In this document: positions 34,187 through 42,501 of the stretch, one piece after another | Position numbering within the stretch: the first letter of the stretch is position 1 | Layout of the letters: each line of letters starts with the position of its first letter | Origin: CAZISM01 sp964541895 | GTDB lineage: Bacteria > Zhuqueibacterota > Zhuqueibacteria > Residuimicrobiales > Residuimicrobiaceae | Direction of reading: 5' to 3' | Length of the DNA stretch: 64,000 bases | Assembly (NCBI GenBank): GCA_964541895.1 | Contig: CAZISM010000002.1 | Coordinates: 81,576 to 145,575 of the forward strand | Notes under the pieces: model-generated | The model's database searches: none | What the model was told of the DNA's origin: nothing | Seen by the model: only the letters and a program-made list of their open reading frames with translations | Position numbers and translations under genes: made by a program

Positions 34187-36742
34187 TTATTTAAAGGCAA
34201 TGGTCTTTATATCCCCTTCGCTCATTTTAAAATGGTCAAGTCTTTTGGCTTTTTTCCCTTTCTGGGCAAGCTCCTTTAACTCCAACGTGCCAGATAGCAG
34301 TTCAATCTTTACTTCATTCGATGTGACTTGGCAAATTCCCCAGGCATATCCATTACTCCAAAAATAGCGACCAGGATTTGAAGTAATACTCATCGATTTT
34401 GATACTCCAGAATACTGAAAATCACTCAACGCGATTACAGCCGCCCAGCTGGCCATTGCCCGGGCATAATGGCCTCCGCATTCCACCTCGTTGAACGGAT
34501 TGCGCTTTTCTCCGTCAAACCTGTCTCTGATCGATTTTATAATACGCAGTCCGTCCTTCTGCAGATCCTCATAAATCATTTCCGTGGCCGCTGCATATTC
34601 AAAACCTGTCATCACTTCATTAAAGTATGCAAATGGTACTTTAAGCCTGCCGCCGTGCGGCCATGATCCAATCAGCAAACCGGACTCTTTCCCCATCACA
34701 AACGATCTCATCTGATTAAATTGGTGAGTAAAGTCCGTTTGATAATTATATTTTATGATAGATCTCAGAGCTGTTTGAATGTGTTCTTTTTTGGCAAGGT
34801 GGCCCAGACCGCATATATGGGCCATAACCTGTCCGACCAGCTGGTCGACGATGCAGCATGTGCCTAACTGATAATCGGGAATCTTGACCTTCGGATCGTT
34901 CATATCCAGAAATTGAAAGCTCTGTGGATCGGTAATCTTTTGCTCATAGTATTCACCGTTGAACAGATGGGCATCCATCCAGCTGCTTCCGCGGCGAAAC
35001 AAATCATCGCATGTATCAGCAAACTCTTTGTCGTTCATATACAGCGCCATCCGGCTTCCGGCCTTTAAAGCCGCCAAATACCAAAACCCTGTCTGGGGGT
35101 TAGGTCCATAGTAATCTTCATCAAAGGTGTTGTGCTGTGCGCCTTCCATCACCCCGTCCTGATTGCCGTCCCATCCACCTTCGGTCCAGGCATAGGACAG
35201 GACTTTTTTTATTTGTTTCCAATTGGTTTTCAAAAATGCATCGTCTCCAGAGAGTTGCCAGTCGCGGTAGAATTTTACGATGCAGCCCATCTGACCGTCG
35301 GCGGCTCCTTTCCCTTTTCCTTTTGCCGCTTCACTTAAAGGCAGCTTTGCGCGAAAATACATCATGCCATCATCCCTGGTCGCATAATTAAACTCCACAT
35401 CCCGCATCGTACGCGCCAGATGGCCGAAAAGAAAAGGAGTAGCCAATTCGTAATTCCACACATGGGTGCAAGAACCCCAGCATGAACCGGTCCTGTTCAT
35501 AATCCCTTCCCAACCCATTAAATGTCCGCTGGGTATTCGAAAGGTCGTTTGAGATCGTAAGTTTGCCAGATTAAACAAAGCCGCTTCCTTAACCGCCTGT
35601 GGATACGTACTGCCGATAAAGGCTCCAACGAATTTTATCGTTTTCGATTCCAATTCAGGGATCTGAGGCACAATTTTCTTTGCGGCATCCCAGGCATCAT
35701 CATACTGTATGGAATAATAGTTGCCCACGACCGTCGGCGACCATGCCATGCGATTGGGAAAATTCCATGTGATAAAAAACGTAAAGGTTTCTCTGCCTTT
35801 GGCGGGCACCGTTTTTTTTACCGCAAGGGACCCCATAGGATCATCGTCGACCGATTGGTGCGCATCCACCAGTTGGCCGTCGTCACTGAAATCATCCCAA
35901 AAATCCAGCAGCGCAAGCCCCCACATATTGCTGCGCGAGGACGTTCGATACGTAACGCCGCCGTTTGCCGCTGTGCTGAGAGCAATGGTGCCCCATGCCG
36001 GATCATTTTTTGCAACACCGTCTGAATACATATACAGGCCTTTGAGCGTCCCGTCGGCATGATACACATTCACATTCCTTTTTGCTCCTGTGGGAATGTA
36101 GTCGTTTCTAAAATCTGAAGTATATTTGCTGCCATCCTTACCTACAAAATTGCGCATTGAACCGCACACGGCCACCTCGATGGCATTGTTTGCAGGATTG
36201 GATACTTCATAGCTTAGCACCGCGACAGGCAGACCGCTCGCCTCTTCGTTGGCCGGCAGCAAAGGATTGAATCCTTTTATTTTTACTGACACCGGAATAT
36301 GTTCATCCCACAAGCTTACCTCTCCGAATGGATACGCCGCGCTGAATTTGGCGTTGGAAAATCTTGGCAGCCCATAATGATTTGTAGATCTTCCCTCCAT
36401 GTGCATATATTCTGAAGGCAAGACGGGACCAAGGAGCGCAGCGGCAATCGCTTTTTTGCCCTTTTCCTTCATAAAGATGGCGAAAAAAGGCGCATCATTT
36501 CCGACCGGAACTGTGGAGTAACCTTTTCCCGGGATGTTCATTATTTCCCAATCTTTGAGTTCACCACGACCACCCAGCGAAACCGTGCCGGTACCAATGC
36601 CACCCAAGGGCAGAGCTACTTCCTTCAAGGCATGACCTTGATAGGTGCGAAGCAGCGGCCACAGTGAAGGTTTCCATTCTTGAGAATAACAGATCAGGCC
36701 AGGAATGAGGGCCAGGCAAGTACATAATTGGCGAATGAACAT
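34187..36742 (-). CDS. GH116 (GBA2-like) glycoside hydrolase, secreted
   Basis: An 851-residue secreted protein with an N-terminal signal peptide (cleavage near C-Y-S-Q). The N-terminal domain carries A-L-P-L-G-G-I-G-T-G-T-V-S-L-G-G-R-G-E-L, the hallmark of the GBA2 N-terminal family, and the C-terminal (alpha/alpha)6 domain has G-S-C-W-G-S-C-T-H-V-W-N-Y-E near residue 420, E-G-G-W-D-G-N-Q-D-G-V-M-E-G-A-Q-H-N-T-F-D near 535, and Y-Q-L-G-T-C-C-I-V-D-Q near 630. GH116 members cleave beta-glucosides, beta-xylosides or similar. The W-N-Y-E strand is where the family nucleophile is expected. The gene is convergent with GH127 and, like it, more AT-rich than the 1-31 kb genes. Confidence 0.9.
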   Translation of the reverse strand: MFIRQLCTCLALIPGLICYSQEWKPSLWPLLRTYQGHALKEVALPLGGIGTGTVSLGGRGELKDWEIMNIPGKGYSTVPVGNDAPFFAIFMKEKGKKAIAAALLGPVLPSEYMHMEGRSTNHYGLPRFSNAKFSAAYPFGEVSLWDEHIPVSVKIKGFNPLLPANEEASGLPVAVLSYEVSNPANNAIEVAVCGSMRNFVGKDGSKYTSDFRNDYIPTGAKRNVNVYHADGTLKGLYMYSDGVAKNDPAWGTIALSTAANGGVTYRTSSRSNMWGLALLDFWDDFSDDGQLVDAHQSVDDDPMGSLAVKKTVPAKGRETFTFFITWNFPNRMAWSPTVVGNYYSIQYDDAWDAAKKIVPQIPELESKTIKFVGAFIGSTYPQAVKEAALFNLANLRSQTTFRIPSGHLMGWEGIMNRTGSCWGSCTHVWNYELATPFLFGHLARTMRDVEFNYATRDDGMMYFRAKLPLSEAAKGKGKGAADGQMGCIVKFYRDWQLSGDDAFLKTNWKQIKKVLSYAWTEGGWDGNQDGVMEGAQHNTFDEDYYGPNPQTGFWYLAALKAGSRMALYMNDKEFADTCDDLFRRGSSWMDAHLFNGEYYEQKITDPQSFQFLDMNDPKVKIPDYQLGTCCIVDQLVGQVMAHICGLGHLAKKEHIQTALRSIIKYNYQTDFTHQFNQMRSFVMGKESGLLIGSWPHGGRLKVPFAYFNEVMTGFEYAAATEMIYEDLQKDGLRIIKSIRDRFDGEKRNPFNEVECGGHYARAMASWAAVIALSDFQYSGVSKSMSITSNPGRYFWSNGYAWGICQVTSNEVKIELLSGTLELKELAQKGKKAKRLDHFKMSEGDIKTIAFK

Positions 36743-37015
36743 GATGATCTCTTTCCAATTAATATTTTTATCGGGATAAGAGGCGGTCCAGCCTCTGCAG
36801 CAGCCATAGATACAGCCACGCGGGACGGCCGCGGCGTGGCTCTGCCGTTTTTGTCGAACGCTATCAGGTCGAGACAGCTGCCGGACTAGCCGCGCCCGCT
36901 CGTGAACCAGTGGATGCTCCCCTCCACTCCGGGTTGACCGTTGGTTCTGGTACTGCGGCCGCCCGGTGATTTTGATCCTCCTCTGCCGGCTTCGATCGTG
37001 TGGCGGAATGGCGGC
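36743..37015. other. Intergenic region upstream of the GH116 gene, with a GC-rich hairpin
   Basis: 273 bp between two minus-strand genes. It contains an 8-bp perfect stem, AGCCACGC (36814-36821) and GCGTGGCT (36834-36841), followed by ccgtttttg. On the plus strand this resembles a weak intrinsic terminator, but no plus-strand gene precedes it. The remainder is GC-rich and without a gene. Confidence 0.4.
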
Positions 37016-38905
37016 CTATTCCTTCTCTTCTCCTGAATTGAAATCCAGAGTCAAACGTTTATCGCCCTTGGCGATATGAACAACTCCGCTATCCCAATCG
37101 GACTGTAGATAAGGACAATCATACGTTTTGTAATTCAGATTCACCGGTTGCCCATTATATTCCCGCAACCCCCGGGTGTTCATAGCCAGGGTTCCGTATC
37201 GTCTTGACCGACAGGTCAGGTGCATCGCTTTGGCATCAAAGCTGATCTTGTCCTGCAAAATTTCTCGCATAAAATTTTCCAGAGAACCGTATTCAGCAAG
37301 CATGCCCACCTGACACACGGCTCCGTTCCGTGGTCCCTGGCTGATGATTTCCTTGTCCCGCCATACTCCGGTAAACGTCCAGCCTAAAGTCCCTGTCATG
37401 GCCGATTTGAAATCCAACTGATCCGTTTTAATTTCCCATACATAGCCGTTCAGCATCTTTAGCGAGGCAACACCATGGCCTTCCTGCAGGAAAATGTAGC
37501 CTTCTCGTTCCACGACTCTTTCGAATGAAGATTTCGGAACATAAGCGTGAATCCATTGATACGGCTGATCAGGAGGTATATCGTACAGAGCCAACAAAAC
37601 ACCCTGGTGTTGAAAAAAATGGCTGCAACCGCAACGGAGGTCGCCGGTCCAGTAGCCGTGTTCGTTGCCGCTGGTACCCGGATGATGGGTAAATAGGCGC
37701 GCCGTGAGCCGGGTTGGAAACGAGAGATCCCACTCGTGCTGTTCATGATGGGCATACCATTTACCGTCACACTCCGGCGGATAGGCCTCCTGCCGTTGCA
37801 CGCAGCCCATCATATAAAAAGGAGTGTAATAGGTATATTTGCTGATGCTGCCGGCCAGAGGATGCTGCGGCATAACATCATCGACGTTATGCAAATGCTT
37901 CCGTTCTCGGTTCTCATAGATCTGTTCCCGATCGAGCGCGATATCAATCACAATTTCTGGCGGACGATAGGATGAGAGCAGGGGATCCACCAAAGTACTT
38001 TTCTCTTGCACGGTCGCCGGATCGACATTGCCGAAATAGAGGTACTGCAGCGGATAGGTGGCTTCATGGCCATGATCCAGCGCGTGCGGTGCGTAGATTC
38101 TGCCATGAGCGCCACCAAACATGCCATGCCGTGAATCTACAGCCATATCGACCAGTAAAAGAGTGAGCATTTTGCCGGCGAGCTGTTGTATCGTCTTGTC
38201 CAGGCTATGATCATGCAAGGTGGTGAGGCATTCCCATTCCGGTTGAAAATAGCAAGGAGAATCGAATTCGCCCCATCCCCGGCAGGCGCGAAAACGGATG
38301 AAGCGGGCCAGCCAGTCACGATCCTGCCCGACCAATTCTGATCCCTTTTTGCCATAGGCCTGAAAAAGCGAATCCGGGAACGCCAGGCCCATCAAAAAAC
38401 GGCTGGTGTGAAACAGCAGGTGATGGTTTTCAGATGGATGGACACTTTTGAATTCGCAAGTAAAGAAAAAACGTCGAATCCGCTGCACGGTGGCCGGCTC
38501 CAGTTTCCCGGTATCCTTGAACAGGTAATAGGCCTGACAGAGCTTCATGGCGGCAAAGTCATTTTCGCCGTAATGATCGCGTCCGTTGGGATGTGGGTGA
38601 TCGAACCATTCTGCGGTCCGTCGAATGCGCTGGTTAGCCTCTTTGACAAAACGATTTAAAGCCAAGTTAGCGATTGCGCGATTTGCATAGATGTCCAGCT
38701 TCGCATCGGCAATCATCGAACCGGCGATGTTGTGCTCTGCCGTATTTTCCAGCAATAGCCGGCGCCGGGATTCAAAGGATGCGATCGACTCCTGGACCGT
38801 CAGGTCCGAAACATGAAGCACACGCTCGGCTTGAGAGCGCAGGTTTTGATTCAGACCGGACAGAACCATAAAAAGGAATAAAGAAACATGCGTGAATCGC
38901 TTCAT
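37016..38905 (-). CDS. Large secreted protein, probably alpha/alpha-toroid plus beta-sheet domain
   Basis: A 629-residue secreted protein with a signal peptide (residues 1-25, cleavage near L-R-S-Q). No family is certain. The first 400 residues are helical, with many aromatic and His residues: H-P-H-P-N-G-R-D-H-Y-G-E-N-D-F-A, P-S-E-N-H-H-L-L-F-H-T-S-R near residue 158, and F-G-G-A-H-G-R-I-Y. The last 200 residues are beta-rich. N-H-H-L-L-F-H and the helical/beta split resemble heparinase II/III- or alginate-lyase-like polysaccharide lyases, but no lyase motif is complete. A glycan-degrading role is inferred from export and context. It lies 273 bp upstream of the GH116 gene in the same direction. 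Confidence 0.65.
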   Translation of the reverse strand: MKRFTHVSLFLFMVLSGLNQNLRSQAERVLHVSDLTVQESIASFESRRRLLLENTAEHNIAGSMIADAKLDIYANRAIANLALNRFVKEANQRIRRTAEWFDHPHPNGRDHYGENDFAAMKLCQAYYLFKDTGKLEPATVQRIRRFFFTCEFKSVHPSENHHLLFHTSRFLMGLAFPDSLFQAYGKKGSELVGQDRDWLARFIRFRACRGWGEFDSPCYFQPEWECLTTLHDHSLDKTIQQLAGKMLTLLLVDMAVDSRHGMFGGAHGRIYAPHALDHGHEATYPLQYLYFGNVDPATVQEKSTLVDPLLSSYRPPEIVIDIALDREQIYENRERKHLHNVDDVMPQHPLAGSISKYTYYTPFYMMGCVQRQEAYPPECDGKWYAHHEQHEWDLSFPTRLTARLFTHHPGTSGNEHGYWTGDLRCGCSHFFQHQGVLLALYDIPPDQPYQWIHAYVPKSSFERVVEREGYIFLQEGHGVASLKMLNGYVWEIKTDQLDFKSAMTGTLGWTFTGVWRDKEIISQGPRNGAVCQVGMLAEYGSLENFMREILQDKISFDAKAMHLTCRSRRYGTLAMNTRGLREYNGQPVNLNYKTYDCPYLQSDWDSGVVHIAKGDKRLTLDFNSGEEKE

Positions 38906-39244
38906 CAGAGCCCTCTATCCTGATTCTTATGTTTGTGCGAATCTCGAAAACAGGAGCATATGGATATCGCAGACGTGGCCGGGTTGTTGAAATAGAATTG
39001 TCGAACACCTGGCATTTCGTTCCGATCGGAATTGTTACACGAGGCGAGCAACGTGATTCTTGCTGCATATCATGGCTCGAAGGCCAAGTTCGAACCAAAT
39101 GCAACGGCGCCAAGACACACAGCTACCGGTGCGCGTACAAGGTTCTTGAACCCGAATCGGCTAAATGCTACATTTGCGTGAACGGTAAAGTATGAATCGT
39201 GACTCATGATAAACGTTAAAGCAATCCAAAATTGTCTCTCGTTC
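38906..39244. other. Intergenic region left of the methyltransferase pseudogene
   Basis: About 340 bp with no convincing gene. An 88-codon plus-strand frame at 38929-39195 has no ribosome binding site and a composition unlike a real protein. Two copies of the word tcatgat occur near 39201 and 39243. The stretch probably holds the promoter of the minus-strand gene ending at 37016. Confidence 0.35.
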
Positions 39245-39516
39245 ATGATATATATCACCAAAAAACGATGGAACAGTTATTGGCATCAGCTGGATGAAGT
39301 CATAAAACTTTTGCCGGACATTTTGGGGAAGTAGGCCAGGCCGGGTTTTCCCTGCGAAAAGTGGTCGAACGGCTGGAACAGCACGGTGTGGAATGTATTC
39401 GCACCTACCGCGTATTTGAAAATCCCTATCACCGCTTTTTTATCCTCAAGATTCGCCGCGCCAACGCCGGACAGCCCGGTCTGTCCTCAATCGCCGCTCG
39501 ATGTCGTAGAGGATGA
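39245..39516 (+). pseudogene. SAM-dependent methyltransferase pseudogene with internal deletion
   Basis: Two pieces of one class I methyltransferase are joined out of frame. From 39245 the first frame reads M-I-Y-I-T-K-K-R-W-N-S-Y-W-H-Q-L-D-E-V-I-K-L-L-P-D, the usual N-terminus of a common uncharacterised methyltransferase family, and stops at 39332. From 39316 a second frame gives G-H-F-G-E-V-G-Q-A-G-F-S-L-R-K-V-V-E-R-L-E and then Y-R-V-F-E-N-P-Y-H-R-F-F-I-L-K, the usual C-terminus. The middle, including the SAM-binding motif, is gone. The overlap of the two parts at ggacattttgg marks the deletion junction. The end overlaps the convergent beta-propeller gene. Confidence 0.7.
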
Positions 39517-40860
39517 TGAGCGCTGGAGAAAGGAAAGCCGGGCCAATTCCTGCTCGGTGATGTATCGGTTCCAACTGAGCAGTTTCACCTTTTTATCATC
39601 GATGCGCTCGATATAGCTCCATAGGGCAGAGTCAAAATCTCCCCGTATGTTCCTCGCGCCGTTACTGTCTTCAATATAAATGTTGCCATTATCCAGAATC
39701 CTGGTCGCTCCCTGGGTTCTCGTCCTTAGCGATATCGATGCCAAGAGCTGGGCATATGGCGTGGTAATGCTCCCATTCGAGAAATCGTAGACGTACTGTT
39801 GGTTGTGACCGTCAACAAATATTCCGTTGGCATTCTTAAAGCGGGCTTCTATCACATTATTGCCGAAAACCGAAATCCGAGTGGAATCGAGAATATCGAC
39901 ATCATGTTGACGCAGCCAGGGGCCGTTCTGCCGCCATAAAATCTTATTGGTGGAAGGACGGTACAGCAAAACCAGATTTTGATTGCGCAAGCTTAGAAAC
40001 AGATCGCCTTTTTTCCAGAAGCGAGCGTCCTGCAACACCGGCTGGATATCGTTCATGTGGCTGTAATCCAGATACGTTTCATTCATCGTTTCCGACGGAT
40101 TGATAAAGAATACTCCGCGATCATATCCGTTCTCGATCAACAGCTCGAAAACGGACTTTTGGTATAGAATCCGGCCGTCCACAGGCGAGAGTTTGGTTAT
40201 GACATCGTCGGTGATCTGATACTTGTCCGAGTTTTTTGTGGAAGCGTTGAACGCGCATACCCATATGTTGCCGTCGGCGTCCGGTTCGATCGTATGATGG
40301 CACATGGCCGTATTCGCCCAGACCAGTCGGGCGTGTCTGTCGATTTTGAATATGCCTGATGCCCGAAAAATCAGCGAGCCATCGTCCAGCAGCAGCGGAG
40401 CATAGCATTTGAAATCGGTGCGTGTGAAACGATTCTGCGCGCCCTGGAACACATTGCTGATAATGGTCGTGTTGGCGATTTTAATTAATTGGTCAACGTC
40501 CGGCACCCAGCGATACACGGTGTTGCCGTCCCGGATGCGAATCAGTTTGACAATCGATTGATTCAGCGAATCGTCCCATGAGGGCAGCAGCAAATAATCT
40601 TTGCATACGGCGCTTGTATCGAAATAGACAAATCCGTTTTGCCCTGAAAAAGTGTTGGGTTGTTCCAGTGGCTTTAGCGAGTCAGGATCTAAAAGGTTGG
40701 CCATGTGCATGGGCAGTTCCATTAAAAACAGAACCACTTCCCTTGCCTGTCCCGTAATTCTGCTGCCGCCCTCCAGCACATGCCGTGCCACTCCCATCGA
40801 GAGGATCATGACAGCAAAAAGGAGCCAAAATCCGACTAATAGTATTCGTGCTTTGGTCAT
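39487..40860 (-). CDS. Arylsulfotransferase (ASST)-like beta-propeller protein
   Basis: A 457-residue protein anchored by an N-terminal membrane segment (residues 5-25). The rest is a beta-propeller with ASST-type histidine motifs: C-H-H-T-I-E-P-D-A-D-G-N-I-W near residue 190, Y-S-H-M-N-D-I-Q-P-V near 270, and W-L-R-Q-H-D-V-D-I-L near 325. In true ASST the H-D/N-D and R/H residues transfer sulfate between phenolic compounds; proteins with this exact H-M-N-D-I-Q-P / Q-H-D-V-D pattern are common but uncharacterised. The predicted topology puts the propeller outside the cytoplasm. A role with the sulfatases of the region is possible. The C-terminal Ser/Thr-rich tail is short. Confidence 0.8.
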   Translation of the reverse strand: MTKARILLVGFWLLFAVMILSMGVARHVLEGGSRITGQAREVVLFLMELPMHMANLLDPDSLKPLEQPNTFSGQNGFVYFDTSAVCKDYLLLPSWDDSLNQSIVKLIRIRDGNTVYRWVPDVDQLIKIANTTIISNVFQGAQNRFTRTDFKCYAPLLLDDGSLIFRASGIFKIDRHARLVWANTAMCHHTIEPDADGNIWVCAFNASTKNSDKYQITDDVITKLSPVDGRILYQKSVFELLIENGYDRGVFFINPSETMNETYLDYSHMNDIQPVLQDARFWKKGDLFLSLRNQNLVLLYRPSTNKILWRQNGPWLRQHDVDILDSTRISVFGNNVIEARFKNANGIFVDGHNQQYVYDFSNGSITTPYAQLLASISLRTRTQGATRILDNGNIYIEDSNGARNIRGDFDSALWSYIERIDDKKVKLLSWNRYITEQELARLSFLQRSSSSTTSSGD

Positions 40861-40907
40861 TTGTCAACCTTTGTCGACTCTCCGGTCCGCTATGCACAAC
40901 GATAATG

Positions 40908-41240
40908 TTACTTGCTATCCAGCACACTGCTGTATTCGTTTTGAAATGTTTCGGCACGAACGTGCAGAACATCCTGCCAATCCCATATGGGCGCATCGGC
41001 CAGAAGAAACGGCTCCCTCCAGATTTGTGCGTTGGCCGTCTTGCGCATGCCCGAAATGCGCACGTCATCGGCCCGGCCCTCGCCGGAACCGTGATACCAG
41101 GCGAGCAACAGGTCGCCATTCGCCGGCTCGACGCGCGAGGAAAGGTGATTATGCCACGGCTCGGTGGGAAAGAGCGGGGTCTTTTCAAACCGTTGCCCAA
41201 TGGCTGTTGCCGCGAGCAGATTAATCAGCAGTCGAATCAT
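40908..41240 (-). pseudogene. Truncated sialidase-like protein (N-terminal fragment)
   Basis: About 110 residues similar to the start of bacterial exo-sialidase/BNR-repeat proteins: P-W-H-N-H-L-S-S-R-V-E-P-A-N-G-D-L-L-L-A-W-Y-H-G-S-G-E, then A-D-D-V-R-I-S-G-M-R and I-W-R-E-P-F-L-L-A-D-A-P. The full family has 340-400 residues; here likeness ends after L-L-A-D-A-P and the frame closes soon after. No continuation is found in other frames downstream. A start further upstream at 41255 is possible. It is probably a decayed gene. It sits 47 bp upstream of the beta-propeller gene. Confidence 0.65.
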
Positions 41241-41392
41241 CCGGAAAACTCCCATGCCTTTGCTGTCACAAAATAATTCTTTACTTTTTCAATCACAAGA
41301 CATTTCACGATTTCGGAAATATTCGACATCAATCTGAGTGTTTTAATACTAAAGTCATGCTGTATGTATGATCAACGGGAGGTTAGGAAAAG

Positions 41393-42091
41393 ATGAAAAC
41401 GAAATGTGTGGTGCTGCTGATGGGTGCAGTGCTGTTTTCCGGGCAAACGCTCTATAGCCAGGTACAAGCCGTTGAAAAGGCCAGGGATAAAAAAGCCATC
41501 GTCTCTGACAAAGCTTCGCTTCGGGATGATCGTCACGATCTGAACCGGCTTTCCGATCTGGTCATGAAATGGGACGGGCTGCGCACGTCAGCCCCCAATT
41601 CCGAGGCGCTCAAAACGGTGGAACAGGAAATCTATGCTGAATTGCGGCGCGATGTCCGGGAGGCCAAAGCAGAAGTGAAGCAGGCGCAACGGGAGGTGAA
41701 ACAATCGACGCGGGAGGTCGGCGCCTCGCACGCTGAAAAGGCCCGGGAACGGCTTGACCGCGACGGCGACCGCCGCGCGCTGCGGGATGATAAAAAGGAT
41801 CTGCGCGATGACCGCCGCGACCGGCGGGATGATGTGCGCGATGAAAAAAAGGCGGAAGAGTTGCTGGCGAAAAAACGGGAACTTGCCAGTCGGCTGATCG
41901 ATTTGCAGAAAAAGATCGATGCGGCAGGTCCGCGCGTGGACAAGCTGATGCGGGAGAAACAGTCGGATGTGCTGGAAGAGTATCTGCTGATATCCCGGGA
42001 AGAGGTCAAGCTGGGCCTGCGCGAGATCAAAGAGGACAAACGGGAATTGCGCGAAGACAGGCGGGAGACCAGAGAAGATCGCAGAAAGTAA
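41393..42091 (+). CDS. Secreted Arg/Asp-rich charged repeat protein
   Basis: A 232-residue secreted protein with a signal peptide (residues 1-22, Y-S-Q cleavage). The rest is almost entirely charged and predicted helical, with repeated R-D-D-R/K-x-D-L and R-E-D-R-R-E-T units: residues 40-50, 125-150 and 215-232. Such 'RDDRRD' proteins occur in Bacteroidetes/FCB-type genomes and have no known function; a cell-envelope or metal-binding coiled coil is conceivable. A good ribosome binding site (gggaggttaggaaaag) precedes the ATG. It stands alone between decayed genes and the inverted-repeat element. Confidence 0.8.
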   Translation: MKTKCVVLLMGAVLFSGQTLYSQVQAVEKARDKKAIVSDKASLRDDRHDLNRLSDLVMKWDGLRTSAPNSEALKTVEQEIYAELRRDVREAKAEVKQAQREVKQSTREVGASHAEKARERLDRDGDRRALRDDKKDLRDDRRDRRDDVRDEKKAEELLAKKRELASRLIDLQKKIDAAGPRVDKLMREKQSDVLEEYLLISREEVKLGLREIKEDKRELREDRRETREDRRK

Positions 42092-42161
42092 GCCTGCGGC
42101 AGATTAGCCGGCACGGCGAAAAATCGCTGCGCCCGCATCGTTTGCTGTGTACTCATGATCG

Positions 42162-42329
42162 ATAAGGTAATAAGGTTTGCAACTTTTCTTGGTGGCTGCT
42201 ATTAAGGTCTAAACATTGCTCAGCCGCGGTAATTTTCGATGCCGGCGATAGATCGGTCTTTACAAAACAAACAGATGTTTTTTACCTTGGTAGCAGCAAC
42301 GACCAACAGGAAAGACCTTATTGCCTTAT
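42162..42329. repeat. 168-bp imperfect inverted-repeat element (MITE-like)
   Basis: The left arm (42162-42208) starts ataaggtaataaggtttgca; the right arm (42284-42329) ends gaccttattgccttat. The reverse complement of the right arm matches the left over about 46 bp at roughly three of four positions, so the whole could fold into a long hairpin or be a small non-autonomous element. The 75-bp core has no gene. A partial copy of the right arm lies at 17423-17467. The gap between genes here (42092-42465) holds nothing else. Confidence 0.55.
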
Positions 42330-42465
42330 TTTTTGCGAAACCGCTATCGGACGTGGTATACCGGGCAGCAGGACAGGTCTGAACTCCAAGGGTGAGAGAG
42401 TTGTACGGCACTGACAAAAATGATAAACCGCGATTCTATCTGTGTACTCTGCGCTGTCTGCGGAT

Positions 42466-42492
42466 AAAAAAACGGACGCTGGCAAGCGTCCG
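42466..42492 (-). terminator. Intrinsic terminator after the rhodanese gene
   Basis: On the minus strand CGGACGCT, loop TGCC, AGCGTCCG form a perfect 8-bp stem followed by seven T (the plus-strand a-run at 42466-42472). It lies 10 bp after the rhodanese stop and closes the long minus-strand block. Confidence 0.9.
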
Positions 42493-42501
42493 ATCCTGAT
42501 C

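Noticed and set aside
38929..39195. 88-codon plus-strand frame with several cysteines
   Set aside because: No ribosome binding site, no recognisable family, and composition unlike neighbouring proteins.
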